In this document: positions 1 through 8,849 of the stretch, piece after piece
Layout of the letters: each line of letters starts with the position of its first letter
Numbering within the stretch: the stretch's first letter is position 1
NCBI RefSeq assembly: GCF_009858335.1
Contig: NZ_VMSE01000002.1
Location: 496,001 to 560,000, forward strand
DNA length: 64,000 bases
Source of the DNA: Methylovorus glucosotrophus
GTDB lineage: Bacteria; Pseudomonadota; Gammaproteobacteria; Burkholderiales; Methylophilaceae
Direction of reading: 5' to 3'
Made by a program: the position numbers and the translations under genes
The notes under the pieces: generated by a model
What the model was told of the DNA's origin: nothing
Database searches by the model: none
The model's input: the letters and a program-made list of their open reading frames with translations, nothing else

Positions 1-95
1 CCACGCTGCGTAAACATGAATTCACCCAGGTGTATGAACTGGATGGCGGCGTGAATGCCTGGACCCAGGCCAAGCTGCCTTTGGTAAAGGGATAA
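1..95 (+). CDS. Rhodanese-like domain protein, 3' end only
   Basis: The reading frame starting at base 3 is open from the window edge to a TAA at 93-95. The 30 visible residues contain the GGVNAW signature that closes many rhodanese (sulfurtransferase) domains. The catalytic cysteine loop would lie upstream and is not visible, so activity cannot be judged. It ends three bases before the glutaredoxin start, and a rhodanese gene before grxC-secB is a common betaproteobacterial arrangement, so the two are probably cotranscribed. Confidence 0.75.
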   Translation, partial: TLRKHEFTQVYELDGGVNAWTQAKLPLVKG

Positions 96-98
96 GCC

Positions 99-362
99 AT
101 GCCCAAAATCACCATGTATACCACGGCATATTGCCCTTATTGCATGCGTGCCGAACAGCTGCTGGACGCCAAGGGCGTTACCGTGGAGAAGATTCGTGTG
201 GACCTTGACCCTGCCGAGCGCGAGACCATGATGACACGCACCGGACGCCGGACAGTGCCACAGATTTACATCGACGATTTTCACGTCGGTGGCTTCGACG
301 ATTTGCGCGCCCTGGACCTCAAGGGCGGGCTCGATCCGTTGTTATTCAAAAACACGCCATAA
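99..362 (+). CDS. grxC: Glutaredoxin 3
   Basis: This 87-residue protein is the full length of a class I dithiol glutaredoxin. The CPYC redox site is at residues 12-15, the TVP motif with its cis-proline at 52-54, and the glutathione-binding GGFDD at 64-68. The family reduces protein and mixed glutathione disulfides in the cytoplasm using glutathione. The ATG is three bases after the rhodanese stop, and secB follows. A hairpin with a T-run lies between grxC and secB, so part of the transcripts probably stop there. Confidence 0.96.
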   Translation: MPKITMYTTAYCPYCMRAEQLLDAKGVTVEKIRVDLDPAERETMMTRTGRRTVPQIYIDDFHVGGFDDLRALDLKGGLDPLLFKNTP

Positions 363-385
363 GCAGTTAGAATGGCATGAGAGAT

Positions 386-406
386 GCGGGGCCTGCCCCG
401 CTTTTT
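386..406 (+). terminator. Intrinsic terminator after grxC
   Basis: A perfect 6-bp GC stem (386-391 with 396-401) with a four-base loop CCTG is followed by five T. It lies 24 bases after the grxC stop and upstream of secB. A second 6-bp hairpin (431-436 with 443-448), without a T-run, sits just before the secB ribosome binding site. Confidence 0.7.
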
Positions 407-461
407 ATTATTCATTAACGATAGGGACAAGGGAGCGCCTTTGCTCCCATTAGGAAACATC

Positions 462-944
462 ATGGCCGAAGAACAAGCAGTAGCTCAGGATCAAGACAAT
501 CAACCTGGTTTCAGCATTGAAAAAATCTACGTGAAGGATATCTCCCTCGAGATCCCTAACGCACCTCAGGTATTCATTCAGCGCGAAGCCCCACAAGTGG
601 GCATTGAGCTGAGCAACAGCGCCAGTGCCGTGGAAGATGGCATCTATCAGGTGCTGACCACCGTGACAGTGACCTCCAAGGTGGAAGACAAGACCGTATT
701 CCTGATCGAAGTGGCACAAGCCGGTATTTTCCAGATTCGCAATGTTCCTCAAGAAAACCTGGAAATCATCCTGAGCGTGACTTGCCCGAACATTCTGTTC
801 CCTTACCTGCGCGAAGCGGTTTCCGATATTTCCACCCGCGCTGGTTTCCCACCAGTACTGCTGAATCCGATTAACTTCGAAGCCCTGTACGCCCAACAAA
901 AGCAGGAACAGGCTGCGCAAGCGAATGGTTCAACGACCCACTAA
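462..944 (+). CDS. secB: Protein-export chaperone SecB
   Basis: SecB is a homotetrameric cytoplasmic chaperone that holds preproteins unfolded and hands them to SecA. The 160-residue product matches the family length and is acidic, with the usual beta-rich core and an alanine/glutamine-rich tail. The frame is open further upstream to 384, but the ATG at 462 is preferred: it has an AGGAAA ribosome site five bases upstream and gives the typical MAEEQ-type N-terminus. The 3' end overlaps the next gene by 20 bases, so the two are probably translationally coupled. Confidence 0.95.
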   Translation: MAEEQAVAQDQDNQPGFSIEKIYVKDISLEIPNAPQVFIQREAPQVGIELSNSASAVEDGIYQVLTTVTVTSKVEDKTVFLIEVAQAGIFQIRNVPQENLEIILSVTCPNILFPYLREAVSDISTRAGFPPVLLNPINFEALYAQQKQEQAAQANGSTTH

Positions 945-1380
945 GGTTTTACTTTCCATTGCCATGATTCTGGCGTTGGCGCCCTCGGTGGCTTCAGCGC
1001 TGGAATACCGTTCTGTCGCGGTTCCGCGCGCCATCCTTTACGATGCTCCTTCCGGTCAGGGTAAAAAGCTCTATGTCATCTGGCAGGGTTACCCGCTGGA
1101 GGTGATCGTCAACCTTGGTGACTGGATCAAGGTGCGCGATAACCGTGGCGGCCTCAACTGGATAGAAGCCAAGCAACTGGCGACCAAGCGTACCGTGATC
1201 GTAATTGCGACACAGGCCTCCATTCAGCAATCTGCCGACGCCGCCTCGAGTGTGGTGGGAACGGTAGAAAAGGATGTAGTGCTGGATATGCTCGAAATGA
1301 GCGGCAACGGCTGGATCAAGGTGCGTCATCGTGACGGGCTGGTAGGGTATCTGCCCACAACCGCCGTCTGGGGATATTAA
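925..1380 (+). CDS. Exported bacterial SH3-domain protein
   Basis: The 151-residue product begins with a signal peptide (charged QRPTK, hydrophobic core to about residue 22, VASA cleavage site near 25). Two SH3-like repeats follow (about 28-85 and 90-151), each with a GDWIKVRD or NGWIKVRH core. This matches the SH3b-type family often found beside gpsA in Betaproteobacteria. Such domains bind peptides or cell-wall components in the periplasm, but the precise role is unknown. The gene overlaps secB at its start, and its stop codon overlaps the gpsA start. Confidence 0.8.
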   Translation: MVQRPTKVLLSIAMILALAPSVASALEYRSVAVPRAILYDAPSGQGKKLYVIWQGYPLEVIVNLGDWIKVRDNRGGLNWIEAKQLATKRTVIVIATQASIQQSADAASSVVGTVEKDVVLDMLEMSGNGWIKVRHRDGLVGYLPTTAVWGY

Positions 1381-2369
1381 TGAAAGTTACCGTATTGGGG
1401 GCGGGCGCCTGGGGAACGGCGCTTGCCATGCAAATCAGCATACAGCACCCCGTGGTGCTGTGGGCACATAACCCGGAGCATGTCTCCGGCATGAAACGGG
1501 CGCGTGCCAATCCGCGCTATCTCGGCGATTTCAAGTTTAATGACAACCTGAGCATTGAAGGGGATCTTGGCCGTGCGGTAGCCCATTCTGATCTCGTGCT
1601 GTCTGTCGTGCCTACCGCAGCCTTTCGAACTACGCTGCAAGCCCTGAAAGCGCTTGATTGCAAGTTGCCGGTGGTGTGGGCTAACAAAGGCCTGGAACCG
1701 GAAACGGCCAAGCTGCCACATGAGGTGGCAATGGACGAACTGGGTCCGCAACATCCATGGGGTGCGCTTTCCGGCCCCAGCTTTGCTGCGGAATTGGTAC
1801 GTGGTTTGCCTACCGCAGTGACATTGGCCGCCAATGATGCCGATTTCGCTCGCGAAGCCGCGAGCGTCATGCACGGCGGCAGTTTCCGGGTGTATTCCAG
1901 CGATGACGTGGTGGGCGCATCCGTAGGTGGTGCTTTGAAAAACGTCATGGCGATTGCCGCAGGCATCAGCGATGGCATGGACTTTGGCAATAATGCCCGT
2001 GCTGCGCTCATCACCCGTGGACTTGCCGAGATGACGCGTTTCGGCGTAAGCCTGGGCGCCAAAAAAGAAACGTTTATGGGCCTGGCCGGGGCTGGTGACC
2101 TGATACTGACCTGTACCGGCCAATATTCGCGTAACCGCGAAGTGGGCTTGCAACTGGCTTCAGGCCGCAAGCTGCCCGAGATTCTGCAAAGCCTGGGTCA
2201 TGTGGCAGAAGGCGTGAACACCACGCGTGAAGTGGTGCGACGTGCCAAACTGATGGGCGTGGATATGCCTCTTACCGCCGAGGTTGATCAGGTGCTGTCG
2301 CATGGCAAATCGCCACGTGTCGCGGTGGAAAGCCTGCTGAGCCGGGAGCAGAAACCGGAGTCGGTTTGA
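1380..2369 (+). CDS. gpsA: Glycerol-3-phosphate dehydrogenase [NAD(P)+]
   Basis: GpsA reduces dihydroxyacetone phosphate to sn-glycerol-3-phosphate, the backbone for phospholipid synthesis. The 329-residue protein has the nucleotide-binding GAGAWG at 7-12, the ANKG lysine at 103, SGPSFA at 131-136 and the second catalytic lysine, in GGALKN, at 187. Length is normal. The start ATG shares its A with the TAA of the SH3 gene, so the operon secB-SH3-gpsA is tight. A strong terminator follows. Confidence 0.96.
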   Translation: MKVTVLGAGAWGTALAMQISIQHPVVLWAHNPEHVSGMKRARANPRYLGDFKFNDNLSIEGDLGRAVAHSDLVLSVVPTAAFRTTLQALKALDCKLPVVWANKGLEPETAKLPHEVAMDELGPQHPWGALSGPSFAAELVRGLPTAVTLAANDADFAREAASVMHGGSFRVYSSDDVVGASVGGALKNVMAIAAGISDGMDFGNNARAALITRGLAEMTRFGVSLGAKKETFMGLAGAGDLILTCTGQYSRNREVGLQLASGRKLPEILQSLGHVAEGVNTTREVVRRAKLMGVDMPLTAEVDQVLSHGKSPRVAVESLLSREQKPESV

Positions 2370-2400
2370 GGCAGGGGCGGGCGAGATAAATTTTGAGTCA

Positions 2401-2439
2401 AAAAAAAACAGGCTGGCATTTCGCCAGCCTGTTTTTTTT
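2401..2439. terminator. Bidirectional intrinsic terminator between gpsA and trmL
   Basis: A 9-bp stem (CAGGCTGGC at 2409-2417 with its complement at 2423-2431) is flanked by eight A on one side and eight T on the other. It can end transcription from gpsA on the plus strand and from the convergent trmL on the minus strand. Confidence 0.92.
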
Positions 2440-2465
2440 ATACAGATGACAAACCGCAAACGCGC

Positions 2466-2930
2466 TTAAACGGCGCCGGCAAAATCGTGTTGCCGCCAGG
2501 CCTCGTACAGCAGCACCGCTGCGGAGTTTGATAAATTCAGGCTGCGGTTATTCGGCATCATAGGCAGGCGGACGCGGTGCTCCGGGGTGAATTGATCCCG
2601 TATTTCTTCCGGGAGCCCACGGGTTTCCGGCCCGAAGACAAACACATCGCCCTCCTGAAAGGCAATGGTGCTATGACGCGTGCTGCCCTTGGTGGTCAAC
2701 GCAAACATGCGGCGCCCCGCCAGCGCGGCGCAACAGGCTTCCCAATTCTCATGCACCTGCATATTGGCATACTCGTGATAGTCCAGGCCGGCCCGTTTTA
2801 ATTGTTTGTCTTCCAGGCTGAAGCCCAGCGGTTTTACCAGATGCAGGCGCGTGCCGGTATTGGCACACAGGCGGATGATGTTGCCGGTATTGGGCGGGAT
2901 TTCCGGTTGATAAAGCACGATGTCGAACAT
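2466..2930 (-). CDS. trmL: tRNA (cytidine(34)-2'-O)-methyltransferase
   Basis: TrmL is a SPOUT-class enzyme that 2'-O-methylates the wobble base of certain leucine tRNAs using S-adenosylmethionine. The 154-residue length is typical of this minimal SPOUT protein, with no extra RNA-binding domain. NTGNIIRLCANTG near residues 14-26, FGPETRGLP near 101-109 and the SLNLSNSAAV stretch form the trefoil-knot cofactor site. It is the downstream partner of comF on the minus strand and is convergent with gpsA. Confidence 0.92.
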   Translation of the reverse strand: MFDIVLYQPEIPPNTGNIIRLCANTGTRLHLVKPLGFSLEDKQLKRAGLDYHEYANMQVHENWEACCAALAGRRMFALTTKGSTRHSTIAFQEGDVFVFGPETRGLPEEIRDQFTPEHRVRLPMMPNNRSLNLSNSAAVLLYEAWRQHDFAGAV

Positions 2931-3026
2931 GATGAGTACACGCTAATAAGTGAACGGCATTTTACACGAGCCCGCATATTCAGCTGCGGAAGTGGATTGT
3001 GATGGACAGAAATGAATTTGTTTTGC

Positions 3027-3710
3027 TTATCTTGGTAGTGTCCGCGCTATCACCCAGCATTCCACTTCGGCTGCACCTGCTTTTTTAATGGCTTTGGCCA
3101 ATGCCTGCAAACTGGCGCCAGTCGTCATCACGTCATCCAATAGCACCACGCGCTCACCAGCTAGCGAAGCATGGCAGGCAAACGCGCCTTTCATGTTGCT
3201 GGCGCGCGCTTTCAGCGGCAGGCTGGCTTGTGGCGGCGTGAACTTGATGCGTTCGCAGCTGCTGTAATCCAGCGCTATATCCAAAGCCTTGCTGATAATG
3301 CGGGCGACTTCCAGTGACTGGTTGTAGCCGCGTTCCCGCAGGCGCAGCGGGTGCAGCGGCATGGGGATCAGGCGGTCAGGTCGTGGTCGCGCGCTCACTG
3401 ACTCCGACAACAGATGGCCGAATACGCGGGCCATATGCAGCATGTCGCGGTATTTGTAGCCTTGCAGCATGGCATCCAGCGGAAAGTCATAGCGGAGCAG
3501 GGCATGGGTATGGTCGAACGCCGGTGGCGAGGTCAGGCAATGGCCGCACAGCAAGCTCTGGCTGGAGGGCAGAGCGCATTGCGGACAGCAGGGAGCTTTG
3601 TGCCAGGGCAGGTCCTGTTGGCAGGACGCGCACAATCCCAGATCACCGCCGTCGGCTGCGGTGCACAACAAACACTCCTGCGTCAGCATATGACTAAAAA
3701 ATGAGCACAT
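3027..3710 (-). CDS. ComF-family phosphoribosyltransferase-like protein
   Basis: The 227-residue product has the ComFC layout. The N-terminal part is cysteine-rich (pairs at 13/16, 27/30, 41-42/45 and 55/58) and looks like a zinc-binding module. The C-terminal part is a type I phosphoribosyltransferase fold with the PRPP-loop VVLLDDVMTTGAS at 188-200. ComF proteins are linked to DNA uptake in competent bacteria, where they act in the cytoplasm, but the reaction is not settled. Start is the first ATG; an internal ATG at 3689 is possible. It is divergent from the biotin operon. Confidence 0.85.
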   Translation of the reverse strand: MCSFFSHMLTQECLLCTAADGGDLGLCASCQQDLPWHKAPCCPQCALPSSQSLLCGHCLTSPPAFDHTHALLRYDFPLDAMLQGYKYRDMLHMARVFGHLLSESVSARPRPDRLIPMPLHPLRLRERGYNQSLEVARIISKALDIALDYSSCERIKFTPPQASLPLKARASNMKGAFACHASLAGERVVLLDDVMTTGASLQALAKAIKKAGAAEVECWVIARTLPR

Positions 3711-3719
3711 GTTTTAAAG

Positions 3720-3748
3720 GTGACTGGCATTTAATCGACAAGTATAAT
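3720..3748 (+). promoter_or_regulatory. Sigma70-like promoter of the biotin operon
   Basis: A perfect TATAAT at 3743-3748 lies 17 bases after GTGACT at 3720-3725. Transcription would start near 3755, just before the GAGG ribosome site of the membrane-protein gene. I see no clear BirA-type palindrome around it, so biotin control is not evident from sequence. Confidence 0.65.
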
Positions 3749-3776
3749 GGCGGACACGACATAGCGAGGTATATAC

Positions 3777-4178
3777 ATGGCTACCAAAGTGATTACCGTC
3801 AAGCAGCAGATTCGGGCTGCGCAGATGTTTACCTTCTTTTCCATCATCGCGGTGCTTTTGTTGCCAGCGATTATCCCGATGCTGTTGTGGCTGGCGGCTT
3901 CCATCTTTGTATACGCGGCGGCGGCCAATCATCCCAATCCCAAGATCTGTGATTACATCCGTTTCTCTGGATACCGCTTTTACGGCGTGGTCGGCACGCT
4001 GGTCGTGATTCTGAATTTTAGTCCCCAACTGGCAAAAATGGCAGGCGGCTGGCCACATTTGATGGGGTTTATCTGGTTGGGATGTTTCCTGGTGGTGGTG
4101 CCTTTGGGCGTGCGGGATTTGTTGCGCGCGAAGAATGATTCCTGGCAAGAAATGAATGTAGAGGTAGACAATGCTTGA
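3777..4178 (+). CDS. Uncharacterised membrane protein leading the bio operon
   Basis: I do not recognise a named family. The 133-residue protein has a short basic N-terminus, a long hydrophobic stretch at about 18-50 that probably makes one hairpin or two helices, and two more helices near 68-86 and 95-112, so three or four membrane segments. A hydrophilic acidic tail ends the protein. Its last codons overlap the bioB start by eight bases, so translation of the two is likely coupled. That implies a link to biotin synthesis, although no known biotin transporter motif is visible. Confidence 0.75.
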   Translation: MATKVITVKQQIRAAQMFTFFSIIAVLLLPAIIPMLLWLAASIFVYAAAANHPNPKICDYIRFSGYRFYGVVGTLVVILNFSPQLAKMAGGWPHLMGFIWLGCFLVVVPLGVRDLLRAKNDSWQEMNVEVDNA

Positions 4179-5163
4179 AGTTGCAGTGGATGCGAACAGC
4201 ATCAAGAAAAATACACCGGTCGTCGAGGCTGAAAAACGCTGGACGGTCGCCCAGATTGTCGAGCTGTTTGAAATGCCCTTCAGTGATCTGATTCACCGGG
4301 CACAAACCGTGCACCGCCAGAATTTTGACCCGAATGCCGTGCAAGTCAGCACGCTGCTGTCGATCAAGACCGGTGGCTGTTCGGAAGATTGCGGCTACTG
4401 TCCGCAAGCGGCCCGCTACCACACCGATGTTGAAAACGAACCTCTGATGGCGCTGGACGCCGTGCTGGAAGCCGCCAAGGCCGCCAAGGAAAATGGCGCC
4501 AGCCGTTTCTGCATGGGCGCTGCCTGGCGCAGTCCCAAACAGCGTGACCTTGAGCCTGTGCTCAAGATGATCGCCGAAGTGAAAGCCATGGGGCTGGAAA
4601 CCTGCGCTACTTTAGGCATGCTGAAAGACGGTCAGGCCGAACAGCTGAAAGATGCCGGTCTGGATTACTACAACCACAATCTGGATACCGCGCCCGAGTT
4701 TTATGGCGATGTGATCACCACTCGTACATATCAGGACCGGCTGGACACGCTGGATCGTGTGCGCGATGCCGATATCAATGTCTGCTGCGGCGGCATTATC
4801 GGCATGGGCGAAAGCCGCGTGCAGCGCGCCGGTTTGCTGGCGCAACTGGCCAATATGGAACGTCCACCGGAAAGCGTGCCGATCAACCTGCTGACCCAGG
4901 TTGAAGGTACCCCGCTGCATGGCACCGATGAGCTCGATCCTTTCGAGTTTGTGCGCACCATCGCCGCTGCCCGCATTACCATGCCTGGCAGTTATGTGCG
5001 TCTGTCTGCAGGCCGTCAAAGCATGCATGAGGGTATCCAGGCGCTGTGCTTTATTGCGGGTGCCAATTCCATTTTCTACGGCGAAAAGCTGCTGACGACC
5101 GGTAATCCTGAAGCCGAGGCCGATCGCGCACTGTTCGCCAAGCTGGGCCTGCATCCCGCCTGA
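4171..5163 (+). CDS. bioB: Biotin synthase
   Basis: BioB is a radical SAM enzyme that inserts sulfur into dethiobiotin to make biotin. The 330-residue protein carries the CxxxCxxC cluster motif CSEDCGYC, with cysteines 70, 74 and 77 binding the 4Fe-4S cluster. The N-terminal 20 or so residues are an extra variable leader. The auxiliary-cluster motifs are also present, with an arginine in YVRLSAGR near residue 275. A GAGG ribosome site lies inside the upstream membrane-protein gene. bioF follows after two bases. Confidence 0.97.
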   Translation: MLEVAVDANSIKKNTPVVEAEKRWTVAQIVELFEMPFSDLIHRAQTVHRQNFDPNAVQVSTLLSIKTGGCSEDCGYCPQAARYHTDVENEPLMALDAVLEAAKAAKENGASRFCMGAAWRSPKQRDLEPVLKMIAEVKAMGLETCATLGMLKDGQAEQLKDAGLDYYNHNLDTAPEFYGDVITTRTYQDRLDTLDRVRDADINVCCGGIIGMGESRVQRAGLLAQLANMERPPESVPINLLTQVEGTPLHGTDELDPFEFVRTIAAARITMPGSYVRLSAGRQSMHEGIQALCFIAGANSIFYGEKLLTTGNPEAEADRALFAKLGLHPA

Positions 5164-5165
5164 TC

Positions 5166-6338
5166 ATGACCTTGCTGGACGAGCTGGCTGCTGAACTGGC
5201 AGAGCGTACCTCTGCTGGTTTGCGGCGCCAACGACGGGTTATCCAAGGCCCGCAAGCCGCCGAGGTAGTGGCAAACGGTAAGCGCTTGCTATCGTTTGCC
5301 AGTAATGACTACCTAGGGTTGGCCAATCACCCACGCCTGATCTCCGCCATGCAGCAGGCCACCCAAGCGGTAGGTGTTGGCAGTGGTGCCTCCCACCTGA
5401 TTACCGGCCATCACGCCTTGCATGAAGAACTGGAGCAGGCGCTGGCCCGCTTTGTGGGGTTGCCTGCCGCGCTACTTTTCTCCACTGGTTACATGGCCAA
5501 TATGGGTGTCGTCGCTGCGCTGATGGGGCGTGATGACGCCGTGTTTGCCGACAAGCTCAACCATGCCTCGCTGAATGATGCCGTGGTGTTATCGCGTGCT
5601 GAATTCAAACGCTACCCGCATCAGGATCTGGCCGCCCTTGAATTGCTGCTGGCATCCAGCCGCGCACGGCGCAAGCTGGTACTTGTCGATGCGGTGTTCA
5701 GCATGGATGGCGATATTGCGCCGGTGCCGGAAATTCTTGCCCTGTGCGAACGCTACGATGCCTGGCTGATGCTGGACGATGCGCACGGCTTTGGCGTGCT
5801 GGGCGAGCACGGTGCGGGCATCCTTGAGCACTTCAATATCACCTCGCCCCGCATCATTTACATGGCAACCCTGGGCAAGGCGGCGGGTGTGGCGGGTGCA
5901 TTTGTGGCAGGTGAGCCGGTGCTGATCGATTATCTGCTGCAGCAGGCGCGTACCTATATCTATACCACGGCCAGTCCGGCGCCACTGGCTGCCGCGCTGC
6001 TGGAGGCCTTGAACGTCATCCACGACGAGCCACAGCGCCGCGCGCATTTGCGGCATCTCATGTCTGTCCTTAAAACCCATACGCCTCGTCGCTGGCAATG
6101 GATGCCCTCGGCAACAGCCATACAGCCTTTGCTTGTTGGCAGTAATGATGAGGTATTGCGCCTCAGTGAGTATTTGCTCACGCGCGGGCTGCTGGTACCT
6201 GCCATCAGGCCGCCTACTGTTCCCAAGGGCACCGCTCGCTTGAGAGTTTCGCTCTCGGCAGCGCATAGTGAGCAGGATGTACATACCTTGATAAACGCTC
6301 TGCGTGAAGCAGAGGTGGTACTGGAGTCTGCCGCATGA
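5166..6338 (+). CDS. bioF: 8-amino-7-oxononanoate synthase
   Basis: BioF condenses pimeloyl-ACP (or -CoA) with alanine to give 8-amino-7-oxononanoate. This PLP enzyme of 390 residues has SFASNDYLGL at 43-52, the cofactor-contacting DDAHGFG at 204-210 and the Schiff-base lysine 238 in TLGKAAG. The length is normal. The gene is sandwiched between bioB (two-base gap) and bioH (four-base overlap), so it is part of one operon. Confidence 0.96.
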   Translation: MTLLDELAAELAERTSAGLRRQRRVIQGPQAAEVVANGKRLLSFASNDYLGLANHPRLISAMQQATQAVGVGSGASHLITGHHALHEELEQALARFVGLPAALLFSTGYMANMGVVAALMGRDDAVFADKLNHASLNDAVVLSRAEFKRYPHQDLAALELLLASSRARRKLVLVDAVFSMDGDIAPVPEILALCERYDAWLMLDDAHGFGVLGEHGAGILEHFNITSPRIIYMATLGKAAGVAGAFVAGEPVLIDYLLQQARTYIYTTASPAPLAAALLEALNVIHDEPQRRAHLRHLMSVLKTHTPRRWQWMPSATAIQPLLVGSNDEVLRLSEYLLTRGLLVPAIRPPTVPKGTARLRVSLSAAHSEQDVHTLINALREAEVVLESAA

Positions 6339-7168
6339 GCCTGCATATTGAAATTAAGGGTGCTGGTCATCCGCTGGTGCTGATCCATGGCTGGGGCATG
6401 CATGGTGGCGTCTGGCAGCCGCTGATCAAAAAACTCAGCCAGCATTACCAGCTTCATATTGTGGATCTGCCTGGCATGGGCCACAGCCGTCCGCTGGAGC
6501 CCGCGCATCTGCATGCCATTGCTGAGGCATTGGCGGCGCAGTTGCCAACGCATGCCGATATCTGCGGCTGGTCCATGGGCGGTCTGGTAGCCATGCGTCT
6601 GGCCCTCACGCATCCTGAGGTGGTACGGCGCATGATACTGATCGGCAGTTCGCCGCGCTTTGTCAATGCGGACTCCGACAATGCGACGTCTGAAGATGCC
6701 AAAGCTGACCCTTGGTCGTACGGCATTGCCGCGGACGTGTTTCATCAATTCGCCAGCCAGGTGAATGCGGATTACCATGCGACGCTGATCAAGTTCCTGA
6801 CGCTGCAATGCATGGGTTCCAGCGACGCCCGCGCCACGGTCAAACAACTACGCTCGACGTTTTCCGAGCGACCGGTGCCAACGGCGGGTTCATTGCAGAA
6901 AGCACTGCATATCCTGCTGGAAAACGACCTGCGTCACGAGATTCTGCATTTGCACAAACCCGTGCTACTGATTCACGGGGATCGCGATACCCTGGCGCCG
7001 GTGCAAGCGGCCCACTGGCTGTCGCAACATTTGCCATTTGGGCGCCTGCGCGTCATTGCTGGCGCTGGGCACGCGCCGTTTCTCTCACACCCTGAGCAGT
7101 TTGTGCACGCGATCGACGAGTTTCTTGAGCCGGGCAAAGCGGGCCATCCGTTGGAGCGCCAGCCATGA
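6335..7168 (+). CDS. bioH: Pimeloyl-[ACP] methyl ester carboxylesterase
   Basis: BioH is an alpha/beta hydrolase that removes the methyl group from pimeloyl-ACP methyl ester, ending the BioC-BioH route to pimelate. The protein (277 residues) has the oxyanion HGWG at 18-21, nucleophile Ser80 in GWSMGG, an acid in HGDRDTLAP and the histidine in AGAGHAPF. It is about 20 residues longer than the E. coli protein. Overlaps of four bases with bioF and bioC point to tight coupling. Confidence 0.93.
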   Translation: MSLHIEIKGAGHPLVLIHGWGMHGGVWQPLIKKLSQHYQLHIVDLPGMGHSRPLEPAHLHAIAEALAAQLPTHADICGWSMGGLVAMRLALTHPEVVRRMILIGSSPRFVNADSDNATSEDAKADPWSYGIAADVFHQFASQVNADYHATLIKFLTLQCMGSSDARATVKQLRSTFSERPVPTAGSLQKALHILLENDLRHEILHLHKPVLLIHGDRDTLAPVQAAHWLSQHLPFGRLRVIAGAGHAPFLSHPEQFVHAIDEFLEPGKAGHPLERQP

Positions 7169-8055
7169 CCACCGACGCTTATCTGATAGACAAAGCCCGT
7201 GTGCGCCGCTCGTTTGACCGCGCCGCGGGCACCTATGATGCGGCGGCCCTGCTGCAACGCGAAGTGCGCGAGCGCATGCTGGAACGGCTGGATCTGGTTA
7301 AGCTCGCCCCGCAGGCTGTGCTGGATGCAGGCTGTGGCACGGGGCACGCCAGTGCGGCCTTATCTGCGCGTTACCGCCAGAGCCAGGTGATCTCGCTGGA
7401 CATTGCCATGGGCATGCTTAAAAAAACCATGGCGGCGCGCTCGCTGGTGCAGCGGCTGTTTGGCTTTGACCGGCGTCATGCGGTGTGTGCGGATATTGAG
7501 CGCCTGCCCCTGGCCGCCGCCAGCATCGACCTGGTGTGGTCCAATATGGCGATTCAATGGTGCAATGATCTTGATCAGGCGTTTGGCGAGATACAGCGCG
7601 TGTTGAAGCCGGAAGGGCTACTGATGTTCAGCACGCTGGGGCCGGACACCCTGAAAGAACTGCGCGCAGCGACACGCCAGGACGACACCCATGTCACCGT
7701 CAGCCGCTTCATCGATATGCATGATATTGGCGATGCCCTGGTGCGGGCGGGTTTTAATGCGCCGGTGCTGGATGTGGAGTATTTCGAGCTGACCTATGAT
7801 GACGTCATGGGCGTGATGCGCGACCTCAAGGCCATAGGCGCTCATAATGCTGCCGAAGGTCGCCACCGCGGCTTGCAGGGGCGGGGCTTCCTGCAGCAGG
7901 TGCAGGCACGCTATGAATCTTTCCGGCGCGATGGCAAGCTGCCTGCCACCTATGAGGTAATCTACGGCCATGCCTGGAAACCCCAGGCCCGAGTGGCGCT
8001 GCCAGATGGGCTGTCGCCTGTGCAGTTTCGTCCACGCGCATCCTCTTCCACATAA
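7165..8055 (+). CDS. bioC: Malonyl-[ACP] O-methyltransferase
   Basis: BioC methylates the free carboxyl of malonyl-ACP so that fatty acid synthesis can extend it to pimeloyl-ACP. The 296-residue class I SAM methyltransferase has the cofactor loop LDAGCGTG at 53-60 and the family-type N-terminus with VRRSFDRAAGTYD. The NMAIQWCND stretch is the usual BioC region near residues 129-137. It overlaps bioH by four bases; bioD starts 17 bases downstream. Confidence 0.94.
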   Translation: MTTDAYLIDKARVRRSFDRAAGTYDAAALLQREVRERMLERLDLVKLAPQAVLDAGCGTGHASAALSARYRQSQVISLDIAMGMLKKTMAARSLVQRLFGFDRRHAVCADIERLPLAAASIDLVWSNMAIQWCNDLDQAFGEIQRVLKPEGLLMFSTLGPDTLKELRAATRQDDTHVTVSRFIDMHDIGDALVRAGFNAPVLDVEYFELTYDDVMGVMRDLKAIGAHNAAEGRHRGLQGRGFLQQVQARYESFRRDGKLPATYEVIYGHAWKPQARVALPDGLSPVQFRPRASSST

Positions 8056-8072
8056 ACGTCCTGATTCACCAG

Positions 8073-8801
8073 ATGCAGAATCCTCTCAATAACAGCAAGG
8101 CCTGGTTTGTGACCGGCACCGATACCGGCGTCGGTAAAACCTTGATCTCCAGTGCGCTAGTGCATGGCTTTGCTGCGCAAGGCCTGCGGTCGGTTGGCAT
8201 GAAGCCGGTGGCCGCGGGCTGCGAGTGGCGCGATGGCGAGCTGCACAATGACGATGTCGCCATGTTACGCGCCGCCAGCAATCTGCCCTTGGCGCGCGAG
8301 CGCATCAATCCCTATGCCTTTATGCCGCCTGTTGCGCCACATATCGCGGCGCAACAGGCGAATAGCCCGATCGTGCTTGATGTGCTGTTGCAGAACTTTC
8401 ATGGCTTGCAGGCTGAGGCGGAGCGTGTGATTGTGGAAGGGGTGGGCGGCTTTTGCGTGCCGCTGGGCGATACCTTGGATACGGCGGACCTTGCGGTGGC
8501 GCTGGGCTTGCCCGTCATCCTGGTGGTGGGTTTGCGACTCGGCTGCCTGAACCATGCCTTGCTGACGCAGGAGGCGATATTGTCGCGTGGTCTGCGCCTG
8601 CATGGCTGGGTGGGCAACCACATTGATCCCGGCATGGCGATGCCGCTAGAAAATATCGCTGCCTTGCAGCAACGACTACAGGCACCTTGTCTGGGGATTG
8701 TGCCGTGGCAGGCTGGTGCTAGTTCTGATTTAGTGACGTCGCATCAGCCGGATTTTCGGCGAGTCGCTTCTCTGCTCAATCTCTCAACACTTACGGATTA
8801 G
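8073..8801 (+). CDS. bioD: Dethiobiotin synthetase
   Basis: BioD closes the ureido ring of dethiobiotin using ATP and CO2. The 242-residue protein has the P-loop GTDTGVGKT at 15-23, the MKPVAAG motif and VEGVGGFCVPL. It is the last gene of the operon. bioA, which makes the diaminopelargonic acid substrate, is not in the cluster and must be elsewhere. No terminator is obvious in the 48 bases before the convergent small membrane gene. Confidence 0.95.
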   Translation: MQNPLNNSKAWFVTGTDTGVGKTLISSALVHGFAAQGLRSVGMKPVAAGCEWRDGELHNDDVAMLRAASNLPLARERINPYAFMPPVAPHIAAQQANSPIVLDVLLQNFHGLQAEAERVIVEGVGGFCVPLGDTLDTADLAVALGLPVILVVGLRLGCLNHALLTQEAILSRGLRLHGWVGNHIDPGMAMPLENIAALQQRLQAPCLGIVPWQAGASSDLVTSHQPDFRRVASLLNLSTLTD

Positions 8802-8849
8802 ACTAGCTAAAAACTTTGGCATGCTCTTAAAGCCCTGCTTGAATTACAT

